Notes under the pieces: generated by a model
What the model was told of the DNA's origin: nothing
What the model saw: the letters and a program-made list of their open reading frames with translations, nothing else
Databases searched by the model: none
Made by a program: the position numbers and the translations under genes
Origin: Trichaptum fuscoviolaceum
Taxonomy: Eukaryota; Basidiomycota; Agaricomycetes; Hymenochaetales; Trichaptaceae
DNA: 64,000 bases
Direction: 5' to 3'
Assembly: GCA_910574455.1 (NCBI GenBank)
Contig: CAJSYZ010000007.1
Span: 5,203,974-5,267,973, forward strand
Shown: piece by piece, positions 35,899 through 46,800 of the stretch
Position numbering within the stretch: position 1 is the first letter of the stretch
How the letters are laid out: each line of letters starts with the position of its first letter

Positions 35899-36099
35899 CT
35901 GGTTCTCATTAATTCTAGATTCCCCTTGCTTGAATCCTCGGTGACTATGTTATGCTTTCGGCATGTAAGTAGTAATTCGGAGGGTCGCAAATCCTCGCAA
36001 CGAACAAGGATATCTTCGACATTTTGACAGTGAGTGAAATCGGATTTCCATATTTCAATGAGACGTTTGCAATCGTCTACCGTCTCTGATACATTTTTT
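35899..36099 (-). repeat. inverted partial copy of the Helitron gene
   Basis: About 200 bases here are the near-exact reverse complement of 44485-44681, inside the 5' part of the Helitron coding region. On the minus strand they translate to the same RPSELLLTCRKHNIVTED. The match stops abruptly at both ends, and the surrounding sequence is unrelated. This implies a recent copy, a second truncated element, or an internal rearrangement. Confidence 0.85.
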
Positions 36100-38138
36100 A
36101 CATACTGTCACACTTTCAGACAGCCCGATGTATGTTGTGCGTGCTTATTTCCCATCGCATTCCCGGCTTCCCCCAAAGTCGTCTGAATCTTTGGCTCTGA
36201 CTTCGTCCACAGCGCCAGTACCTGTCCTTTCAGATATGAACGCATTCCTACCCGGTAAACCTAGCCCTGCCATCGGAGTCTCTCCTATCGTTGGCGTTGG
36301 AGGAGTCGGACTCACATCTCGTATTGGATTCAGGGGTCTGACATCAAGACAGTCTCACCGGAAGCAGTTCTCGTCCCACAGACAAGTGCAACCTCTCCTA
36401 ACCTGTCACGTTTCGAAGACGAGGCTTCTGTTGCAGCGTTTTCGACCAAGTCGCTTGCGCTGTTGAGATGTGTCTGCGAGAATATGACTTCAAGAAGTGC
36501 GGGAAGTTCGGACTCCCTTGAGCAGACACCGTCCTCGTTCTCGGCGACATCGGTACAGACCCCACAAGCAGCACTCCCGTCTGTGCTTGTGGTTCATAAG
36601 ACAGGGAAAAGATGTGGATTACGATAAGATGATAATGAGATGCATTGCGAGGGCCGTATACGAGACGCTCGGACGCTCAGGTTCAGAAAGCGGTCGTTAG
36701 ACGCTTTGCAGAAAAACCGTTTTGTCAGCCATTGCTGAGGTTCTCGTATACCAGGCCAATAGTTTACTCGTCGTAGCATTGTGTACGATAGTCAATTCAT
36801 TTTGCTACATTATTATATGTCATGTTCTGTAACTTCGTGACATATTATTTGCGACCTGTTGTTATCAAGGAGCATAATTCTGTCCTTATTCTTTACCGCT
36901 TTTGTCAACATCACTTGAAAGTCCCGAATGCTGTCGGGCAACGTGTTTAATGACCCTTCTGCACTGCTATCTATTCAGGCCCTGTCAGAGAATCGTGCAA
37001 GATAAGTAGTGCTGAGCTTCGAGGGATGAACTGCATGCATCGGATAGCAAATTCAGCAACTTTGAAAGTCTATAAGCAAACCAGTAAGGGCTCTGTAGGG
37101 AGTGAAGTCAATATGGACTTAGCAATTGCCAGTGATGCCGGGGTTGGCGGTTCCGCCATTCCGACCAATAATTTTGTATTATGGTCTCTACTTTTTCCAA
37201 AATAATTATGTCACGTTAGTGTACTGGTAAGATCGTCTCTGTCCTTTTTTGAAACCGTGCGCTCGTACAAGTTCGATTCCCGTTCCTCATCTAGACTCTT
37301 TTTTTTTTCCAGCTTCCGCGCTTCTTTTTCTCACACATAATTGAATTAAATCGTTTCTCGTACTGCACTGCACACAAACCTGTGCGCATATAGTGATCCC
37401 GGCTTACACATGTTGCCTACTTTGTGTACAGTCCAAAACGAATTTTCTGCACATTATCTTGCGAATTTCGTCGGCGTCGTGATGTCCGTGCTCAAAACTT
37501 CACTTCCTGCCTTCCCCCTTTTTAAATGCTTCCAACTCCCTCAATCTCTCCTACTCTTTACATAACCGTACCATAGTTTACGCTAATCAATCTACAAAGC
37601 ACTTTCTAATGATAACCAGTCTCGCAATGCCTCACGATCACACACGATAACGCTATCGATCTCTGAAGCCCCTCTACAATCAGCTTCAAGCCGCTGCTTG
37701 CATTTCAAACCCGCGTACAGTGCTCGACGTCGCCATGGCTGAAGCACTTCCATTCGTGCTACGGAGCAACGCTGATGATAGACGTCATATGGGTGGAACT
37801 GCTTTCAGGGCAAAGGTATGCTCATTCTCTCTTCAACCTGTTGTTACGCTCTTCCACAAACGTTCTCCGTCAACAATCTTAGAGTACTTGTCGTATATAC
37901 TCTGCATCTTTTGCAGACCACTTGTATCAAATTAGGCTTTCTCTTTCTTTCCTCCACATTCCATGTCATACTGTACGTTTGCGCATTGCTGTGCTCTGCC
38001 TGTTAAGCCTACGTGTGCTGTCCTTGGTCTCCTTGCCTTCTTTCTTTGACCTTCGAGACTCCAGTTCTTTCCCCATCGCAATCCCTTCTCCTTCATTTGT
38101 TTCCTTTGCCTGCACTTTGTTCTCCTTCGTATCACACA
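36100..38138. other. low-information stretch left of the accessory genes
   Basis: No gene recognised apart from a tRNA-like trace at 37215-37310. A plus-strand ORF at 36128-36466 and a short one at 37735-37816 (ending at a GTATGC donor) are open but carry no known motif; the latter could be a 5' exon of the gene at 38139. Confidence 0.3.
37215..37310 (+). other. tRNA-like / Pol III promoter remnant
   Basis: An A-box-like TTAGTGTACTGG (37216-37227) is followed about 43 bases later by a good B box, GTTCGATTCCC (37271-37281), and by a run of T at 37299-37309. The T-stem bases around the B box do not pair, so a working tRNA is unlikely. A decayed tRNA or the head of a tRNA-derived SINE fits better. 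Confidence 0.3.
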
Positions 38139-38972
38139 ATGCCTCTACAAGTAGACACAGTTGAGGAAGAGAAGCCACGACACTTTAGAGGCAGAGCGTT
38201 TCTCAGACTGGGTCACATCATAAGTGACACTCTTCCCTCATCAACACCCGTTCTCTCTTCCGTCAACGGGTTTGCGCAAGCGCTACTCTCAGAATGCGAC
38301 GTAAGTCTAAGCTAAGATAATGAATGACATTGTCAGTAATTCTCCGACCAGGAAACCGTCAAGGTTTATGACGACGCTAAGCATCTGAACAAGCAAGCAG
38401 CGGACATGCTTGACTTTCTTACTTCTCACCCTCCTAAAGGGGGCCATGACTCAGACTCGTTCCGCTTAATTCAGTACCTACACTCATGCACTCTCCTTTT
38501 CTTCTTCTAATCATTTCCTTTCGCCTTCGCAGAGACTTATGTTCTCTACAATCCTCATTGTACAGAGCAGTTAGGCACGGTCGCGTAAGGCGCTTTCTTG
38601 CGCTTCATAAAGTTCAAGCAGAAGTAGAACAGCTCAAAGCCGTCTTCGCTTGCGTGACACGAAGACAAAAGGTTTGTGAGGGTTTCTCTTTTTGCTCTTC
38701 GTCAATTTAAATTGCTTCAGATGATTGAGGAGTGCAAAACTCGAAATGAGTCGGAGAACGTGCTGAAGCACATAGATGAAATTCATCTTCTACTTCGAGC
38801 TCATACTACCAGTCGAACTTCGTCTGACACTATCGAGGTGCTTCTTCGGAAGTTAATTTGTCTTTGCATCTGCATTTTAATCGTTTCAATGTTGACTTTC
38901 ATCGTACATTTCCCTACCCCTTCTTGCGAGGAGACCCGGTTGGTCTATGTAACTGTTCCTGTGTATCGATGA
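38139..38972 (+). CDS. small helical protein with C-terminal membrane segment
   Basis: Four exons with clean borders: 38139-38299, about 38352-38476, about 38532-38672, and from about 38721. They encode about 240 residues. The N-terminal part is all-helical with the spacing FAQALLSECD, YDDAKHLNKQAADMLDFL, LCSLQSSLYRAVRHGRVRRF and KVQAEVEQLKAVF. This resembles the four-helix N-terminal adaptor/MLKL-like domain found at the front of many fungal NLR and kinase proteins, though here no NACHT or kinase domain follows. Instead the protein ends with one hydrophobic span (LICLCICILIVSMLTFIVHF) and about 20 residues. The stop is at 38970-38972. The domain likeness is by eye and unconfirmed; a stand-alone membrane-anchored helical-bundle protein is what the sequence shows. 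It lies about 4.9 kb left of the Helitron gene, on the same strand. Confidence 0.5.
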
Positions 38973-39416
38973 CTCCTCTTTTCTTCACTCTCATTGTACA
39001 GTTATCAAAATCTTTTGTATTATAATGGCAGTCGACTGTATGCGAACGCGATTTCAAATACTGCCGTATTTAAACTCGAACTCGTACTGTGATACCCATT
39101 AGCGGCTGACCGTGCCTGTTTCTCGCGTACCTGATTTGCATATCTTAAAAAGTCTAATTATCAGGGTCGCCTACCCCCGATAACCTGAAATCGATTGCTC
39201 CACTGTCAATCGTCCTTGCGTAATGCTTTCAAGAGCCGTTCTGACTCATCGTAGCTTAAGGTAAAATCCTTTCTTTTCCCTTTTCATTAATACATTCATT
39301 TAAAATCTGTTTCCACACCATTCCCCTTCTCGTAACCGATGGCACACTTCATTTTCCACTACCGAACTAGCTTCTCTGCCAAATTCAGAATTCACATAAT
39401 ACAAGTACTTTACACA

Positions 39417-40517
39417 TCAAATACTTTTGTCACTTCCGTATGAATTCTCCCATCCTTTCTGACCTCCAAGACCCTTAACTGCAACGGCGAACGGCTCCAT
39501 GACCTTCGTATCCTTATAGCACTTAAGTCCACTTAGCCTCCAGTACACACTGTACCCTCCTTTATCGCGCTCCATCCATGCTTCCTTCTCCAGTTCGCTT
39601 TCCGGGACATTAGCGAAAAAAAGATTAAATGAAGTAGAGTCGTCGTTCGTGCGTCTTGTTTGCGGACAATCCCCCGCTTCACACGTCCCTACACGTCGAA
39701 ACTCGTGATTTAGTTTCCGGAGACCGCTGTAGACGAAAATTCCTAAATTTCTGACCACTGTCTCCGATTCCTTCATGTCCTCCGTGTAGCTATCGATTCT
39801 CTCCTTTAAATGCAGAAGCGTATTTGTGATTGCGTGATTCCCAAACGTCCACTTTGGGTAAGCCATCCAGACAGAATCCGGGCCAACACTATTCATTAGT
39901 GCCGTACATGCGACTCCGACGCATGGCATTAACGCCGATTCATCGATCGAGCGTACGACGAAAATGTGTGTGTCCGATCGTGAGTGCGTATACATTGTCC
40001 CATATTCGCTAAAAGGGTTAACTCGTTGTCTTCGATGTTCCTTCGACTTCTTCCCTTTGTCGTTCCTCACATACCCAAGCTTCAGCAACTCATCGGACAG
40101 GTTCTTGCATTTCCTCAGCCCTACAGAGAGATGCAAAACTTTATACTGCCGGTATTCGTCCACTAGTTGAGTTAGGAACACGAGAGCGCTAGCATCAAAT
40201 ACTGTTGAACAAGTTTCCCGCATAATCTGACGCAGTTCAAAAGGCTCCCCAAATGGTGCTAGAAACGAGTTGATCCGCAATTGTAAGTGTTGCAGAGCAG
40301 ACAGTCGTAGAACTGAGCTAGCGAAAGTCATGTTGACGATAGACACCAGAGGCAGTAACGTAAAGATCTCCTCCCTGCAATCAACATTTGCCAGTACAGA
40401 GAACACTGCCGGGATGCGAAATCGACGAAGATCCATATGATGATGAGTGGAGTGAAGAACGGGGTGAAACGTTTCCAGCCACCTGGATGCCACTCCTACT
40501 TTCTCAGCTTTCGCCAT
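39417..40517 (-). CDS. hypothetical protein, nucleotidyltransferase-fold-like, 366 residues
   Basis: Single-exon ORF. An N-terminal stretch LLPLVSIVNMTFASSVLR looks like part of an F-box-type helix pair. The centre (TVFDASALVFLTQL ... VLHLSVGLRKCKNLSDELLKLGY) follows the layout of agaricomycete proteins in which a GSxAL motif and a DxD pair mark a nucleotidyltransferase fold, but here those residues are not preserved (DASAL in place of GSAAL, and LHLSV in place of a DFD motif). Later come WMAYPKWTF and, near the end, YSVYWRLSG. The protein at 53125 has MAYPEFTL and TWRLGG at comparable places, so the two may be distant relatives. Catalytic residues appear lost. Opposite in orientation to the Helitron cluster. 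Function unknown. Confidence 0.5.
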   Translation of the reverse strand: MAKAEKVGVASRWLETFHPVLHSTHHHMDLRRFRIPAVFSVLANVDCREEIFTLLPLVSIVNMTFASSVLRLSALQHLQLRINSFLAPFGEPFELRQIMRETCSTVFDASALVFLTQLVDEYRQYKVLHLSVGLRKCKNLSDELLKLGYVRNDKGKKSKEHRRQRVNPFSEYGTMYTHSRSDTHIFVVRSIDESALMPCVGVACTALMNSVGPDSVWMAYPKWTFGNHAITNTLLHLKERIDSYTEDMKESETVVRNLGIFVYSGLRKLNHEFRRVGTCEAGDCPQTRRTNDDSTSFNLFFANVPESELEKEAWMERDKGGYSVYWRLSGLKCYKDTKVMEPFAVAVKGLGGQKGWENSYGSDKSI

Positions 40518-40897
40518 GCCACGGTCTGATTTGCAATCTAGCTGGATCTACATTTCAGGTCGTGTATAGCGTATGGGTCCGCTTCTATGTATGCACCTCA
40601 CTTACCCACTATCTTCTTCCACCCTTTAAAGGGCGCTGGTTTATAGCATTACTCACTAGCTTCCCACACTCATGGGAAAATTCTACCCTTATCACTCGCA
40701 GATACGCGTCTTCTTTTCTTAGGCTGCATGTGCACCCTCCACTACTAGTTTAAGTCACAAATTACTAAATTAGCTGTAAGGAACGCGGTGGCATGCCAGT
40801 GCCCGGTGCTTTCACGTGAACGATCACGCCCATCTCCGCTTCATGCTCCAGCTTCCCTGAAACACTCAACCTTCAAATCTCTCCCGCATAGTGCACC

Positions 40898-43587
40898 ATG
40901 CCTATCGAACAAAACCCATACCTTGACTTATATGCTGCGCACGCCTCTGACTCGGATGAATCTGATTCTCAGTCCGATTCCTTCTGTAAATTACACTTCA
41001 CTCCTTCCACACCGGATAAGCTCACACATACATTCAGCGTTCATTGACGACGATAAAGTCGAAGACTGTCTAGATTACCTTCAACCAAGCATATCATCTC
41101 CACCAACTTCTGTCGTTGATCGGACTGCTCACTTTCAATACGAGACCACTTGAGACCCTGACTTTCACGTTACATCGAACGTCAGTTTATTACATAACGC
41201 ACAATTGCACTCATTCTCGTCTTCGCCCGCCTCTTCTGACAATCTTGAATTGTATCCGCTTCAACTGTGGGAGATTACGGTTAAGGTACCGCTCTATGCA
41301 CATTGAATCATATCTGACAACTTACTACGGGCACGTAGCACGGGTCTACGTCATCATGTCTTCGGTTTCTTCGCCAATCTCTCCTTCCGGGGGAGTCTGT
41401 CTTCTCACCTACATTCCCTCATCACCGAATTTACGCTTTGGTTTCTAATCAACAGTCACTTGCGCACGCAATTGAATCCAATTTGTTTCTCCAATGGACA
41501 ACGGAACTTAGGTTACTAACCGAGGGCGAGAGATCTTCCGTTCTCAACCAGTTTCATTCCCGTCTGGACTCCGCAGACGCCTTGAAATCTGGCTCATGGA
41601 TTCGGGTCTCTTCTACAGATCGCAGACACTGCTTGGCTTATATCTTGAGCAGGAAACTTGATAAATCAATCAACGTCTTAGCGCTATTTAAAGACGCCGA
41701 TAGCGAACACATCCATATAGAGCACCCAGTCTCAGCAGATTTCAACGCCGATCACACTTCCTTTCCGCCACTCGAAGCAGGGGACTCACGTTCTCTTCGC
41801 TTGCAATTCAATTCTCAAATCTTGAAGACCTTCGGACTCCATCTTCTCCATATCAACCCAGGCAATGATATAGCCTTAACCGAGCCCGGCATCGAGGAAA
41901 TACAACCTTTCATCCACGCCGGACTTGACGTCACCCCGACGGTTAACCGTATTTTAGTACAAATAGACGATCGAGTACAAATAACCAAGGGCCCTTTTGT
42001 AGGTGCATATGCTACAGTCAAAGAAGCACAATCATCGGGCATCGTAGCCAACCTTCAGATCACGGGTACTGACTGTACCTCCTGCTCCGCGACCATTCGT
42101 TATCGTCATTTCAAAAGAGTCTTCGACAGCGGTCAAGAAGTTGTGATTATCGTTGGATTGCGTAGTGGAGCCCACGGTATAATCGCATCTTCGACAGACA
42201 CCAAGGTCACTCTCCTTCTCGATGACTGCAAAACTCAGGTGAAGAAGGATGCACTTCTACTCACCACAATGCTCACTTTATGACACACTAGCTCGACATT
42301 CCTTTTGCTTTCGTTAAAACCGCCAGGACTGCTACTAGTCCCGCTGCAACCACCAAGGATTCCCTCTTGAATAAAGTGGTTATTCCCTTGGACTGTCCTT
42401 CCAAAATTTCTGTCATTATTGCAACTCTGTCCTTTGATTCTTTCCTCATCAAAGTTCACAAAACCGGCGAAATTCTAAAGAGGACTAGCAACCTTCTCGT
42501 AGAAACGTAGGGATTTTCAGCCTTCCTGCATCGCCCACATTAACAACCTTGAATCCTAGCTCTTCCTTTACGACGCTGGACGGTTCTGCGGTTCCTAACG
42601 TAACCGCAATGAAAGCCAATTTCTTCACTCACATAAGCGATTTCCTCTTCAATGACACATTTGCCGTATCCGGAAAAAGGGTCAGTGGACACCCCGACGT
42701 TTATGTGTCTCACAAGTCGTTCAAGAAGTTTGGCACTCTCCTACGATTCTCGTTGTCATTAACGGTCTCAGTACGATTCGACGACGAACCTTTTGCCAGA
42801 ACGTTTCGAACGAAACACGTCGTATCCTTGTAAGTCTTTTTTCTCCCGCTCCGAGCTTCTCTAGATGTTTACCAAACTAGACAAACCTTCAAGTCTTTCG
42901 ATGGTTTCACATTTCCTTTCGCTTCGCCTCTCAGGCAGTTCTGTACCATGCGTGGACTTCTAGGCACATCCCCCGCGTGTTCATCGACGACCAACGACAG
43001 CCTCCGCTGCGATGAAGACGTCATGTTACAATTGAATAGCTCTCAGGCCCTCCCGACCGGTCAGTTCTTCCTCCTGGAACGACAAAAATTTGATTGACAA
43101 TCATTTTTAAGGTCCTTGCGTGTGGTTAGCGAGCTCCGAGGCTCGGGCACTAATGCAAGAGTATCACATCGTTCTCCGATTTGCCGATCATTGTCAGAAC
43201 CCAAAGGCTGTTGCCGGACGTCCTTGCTGGACGACCCCTAACTCTGTAATCCGCGACCTCTCGGACCCAACATTTGAAAATGACGCATCTTCCGAGACAG
43301 AGATTCTTCTCTCGTATCGCACTGCGGATAGCCGCCAACGGACCTCCTATGTGCACCTTCGAGACCTGGTGCTCGCATGCCCTCTACTCAAAGACCCTGT
43401 TCTCGTCCTCCGTAGATCCGCGCCATTCGAGATCATGCGCGCAAGTCGCTTTCAGCGCAAGGGGAGTCCTGGGCGTCAGATAACGAGTGTTCTATTAACT
43501 AAGCTACATTCCCCTCGCTCACCCGCCGAACTCTACCCCCTGGACTGTATCACTCGCTTGGTATCTCTTTCGAAAGGACCGCCGTGA
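40898..43587 (+). CDS. KOW-domain protein (multi-exon, boundaries approximate)
   Basis: Starts MPIEQNPYLDLYAAHASDSD, an acidic/Ser-rich N-terminus, at 40898. A 52-nt intron (GTAAAT...TTCAG, about 40988-41039) joins it in frame to FIDDDKVEDCLDYLQP. The large exon 41438-42283 carries a KOW-type motif: DDRVQITKGPFVGAYATVKE, then RHFKRVFDSGQEVVIIVGLR with SGAHGIIAS. Such motifs occur in Spt5-like elongation factors and ribosomal proteins and bind nucleic acid. Further open segments at about 42315-42500, 42549-42833 and 43120-43587 continue in the same direction and probably belong to the same gene. Agaricomycete genomes carry many KOW-domain ORFs of unclear role, often near mobile DNA. It ends about 290 bp before the Helitron start codon, so co-mobilisation is possible. 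Exon count is uncertain. Confidence 0.5.
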
Positions 43588-43877
43588 TCGGACGTTGAAC
43601 ATCCTAAACCTTTTTCCTGTCACGTTCACCCCCCCTTTCATTCCTTTGCCCCTCTCATTTTCGTAAACCATCCCTAGCATGCGTTCTTCGCACTTATAGG
43701 AGCTCTTTCGTCCGCGGCCCCGCATTTTTCATAGGCCTCCCTAGGCCTCGATCTCCAATCATTCCCTTGCATAAATATGTCCTCCAAATCTGTTTGCGAC
43801 AAGCGTCCACCTTCTTAACTTCTCTCGGCTCAATTCTCAAACAGTCACTCGAATAACTGTTCGAATCGTCACTTGCA

Positions 43878-46800
43878 ATGGCCTCATTTCACGTTACCGT
43901 TGAGGACTGCCCTGAAGACGATTATTGCAGCGACTCAACTGAAACCCTGCCTTACCACTCACCGTTTATTCTGGAGGAAATCACCATTCAAAACGATGTC
44001 GCCTCACACACGCATATCGGTACGTAACTTCTCTCGCTGCCCACTACGATTCTCATAGCCTTCTGTAGAAAGCGACTCCCCAATTCCTACCACGGATTGC
44101 GACTGTACGCCTCCTGACTCTCAATCTTCTCCCTCCAAAACCGACTTGAATGTTCATGCACAGGCCATGCTCAACTTTGCATCGACTTTGGAACAATACT
44201 ATCTTTCTGACCATCGGGTACTACAAGACTTCGCGCTTGCTCATAGAATTAGCTTTCTTGACGGAGCTATTGGAACTCTTGTAGATTCCATAATTCATCA
44301 TTTGCTTCATGCAAAATGTTTCTCAAGTGCGTTTCCTGGTTTGGCATGCACCAACACACGAGCTGCGTTTGCGACCACTCGTGAACTTGTGTCCCAAGTT
44401 ACAACAATCATCTTAGACAAATCTGTGCACATTGATTACTTGAAATGTGTTTGCAGGATCATAGGCATGACAGATGTAGAAATAAATGTATCAGAGACGG
44501 TAGACGATTGCAAACGTCTCATTGAAATATGGAAATCCGATTTCACTCACTGTCAAAATGTCGAAGATATCCTTGTTCGTTGCGAGGATTTGCGACCCTC
44601 CGAATTACTACTTACATGCCGAAAGCATAACATAGTCACCGAGGATTCAAGCAAGGGGAATCTAGAATTAATGAGAACCAGACTCGTAAATCACCTTTGT
44701 AGGTCTGAATCCGATGCACCTCATGAGACATCAAGCATACCCAATTGCTGCTCAAAATCCCAACAAGAGGCTTTGCAGCTCGTTCAGGATGTCCTTAAAG
44801 ACCTTTGTAAAAGGAAGAACGTCAAGAAAACCCTGAAGCGCGTTTTGAGAAGCCTCGGAATCGCCGTCTCGCAGTCAGACGACATCGCTCATGTGAAAAA
44901 ATTGGCCCTTGAATACTTGAAAAAGGCGAAGCGAACTCCCTCTACCCCAAAGCCAAACAGAATGGCCCGGCTTCGAAACGCTAGTCTATCGGACAAACGC
45001 AAGGCTCTTCTTGACATTCGCCAATCATGGCCAACAAAAATTGGGTCCCGTACGAAAGCGAAACTAATTAAGAAATTTCTTCAAAGAACCTCCAATAAAG
45101 AAATACGCCGCCTTCCCTGTGCAATATGTGCCGAAGCCAAGACGGCTTCGCAGCTGGCAGAGAAACCCTTCTTCCTTTCAGAATTAGACATTGACGTCCT
45201 CCGTCGGCCTTACCCCTTGCATATGCAGAACCCTTTCCAAAACACAGTACTAGAGGACTATATTCTGTGTCCCGAGGGCGTAGAAAACGCCGATTCAGAC
45301 AACCCTTCCTTGCGTGTTTGCCGATCATGTGCAACGTCCCTAAAATCGGGTAAAAAACTGCCGGCATTGTCTCTCGCAAACAACTTGGTAGTAGGGCCAG
45401 TGCCCGACTGTCTAAGAGACCTCACGTTGGTAGAAGAGGCTATGATCGCATTGAGAAGAGGAAAGTGTTGCTTAATTCATCTCAACGGCGACTCCAATCT
45501 GCTTGGATCTCCAATTAGCCAAAGAGGTCTTCGCGGTCATGTCATAATTTATCCTACGAAAATTCATTGCATGACTAACATTCTCCCTCCTCCAATGGAT
45601 GACATTGTCACACCGATGTGTGTCGTTTTCGTCGGCTCTTCCCAACCCAGTAAAGAGTGGCTACTGACGAAAGCCCGACCACTTGTTGTGAGAAGAGAAA
45701 AAGTTAGAGCTGCACTGGTCTGGTTGAAGGACAATAACCCACTCTACAAAGACGTCTGCATAAATCATGAGTTATTGGACAGTTTCGATCACACATTTGT
45801 GGCACCCATACACATTACCCTTCGCGAGGCTGACGACGACGTTAACGCTGAGGGATCTAACCCCGCTGGTCTGCAACCGTCTTCAGAATTACCGGAAGGT
45901 TTAGAGCTTGCATTTGACTCTGCCGTTATAACAGACCTAGAAGGTAGAGTCGTCACTCCCGTTCAAATGCAGGTCGAAGCTTTACGACACTTGAAATCAG
46001 GTGGAGGTTTCGTTCAAATACCCCACGGTCCTGAGCCATCGAATACGTACAATGACCATGATGCGTTTCCCGCACTCTTTCCTACTCTCTTTCCTTACGG
46101 TACCAACGGCTTTGAAAGAGAAGACCAACCACGAAAGATTTCAATGAAGATACACGCCAAGCATCTCCTATCCCTTTCCGACACTAGATTTCAAGAACAC
46201 GCAACGTTTCAGTTCATGGTTTTCAATACGTTGCAAAGGCGTGACGTTAATAGCAGTGCCCGCTTCAAAATTAACAAGAATCAGTTCCAATTCTTCCAAC
46301 ACGGGATAGACGGTATTTCACTGCACGCCATTGATTGCATCGCAAGTCGTCTTGAAAACGGTGGGTCCCTTGAAGCACGTACAGAAGACGAACGGGTTAT
46401 TATGCAACTTATGAATAAGGTGACTGCAATTACCGGAAACGTTCAAGGAACTTCTAGCTCTCGAGTTCGCGTTCGGAATAAAATTCGCGCTATGATGCAC
46501 TTTCTTGGGATGCCTAGCTTTTATATTACAATCAACCCCGCTGATGTGTACAGCCCTATCCTCAAATTCATGTCCGGTCAAGAGATAGATCTCGATAACT
46601 TGTTACCAGAACAGGTTCCCCAATACTGGGATCAAGCGACACGCATCGCTCAGAACCCCGTTCTGTCCGCAGAATTCTTTGATCTAAGCATGCAAGGCTT
46701 CTTCGATTCCATTCTTAACTACACAGCTGACCACAATCCCGACGAATTAGGTGTCCTCGGGCTCACTAAAGGTTATTTTGGTTGCGTCGAAGCTCAGGGT

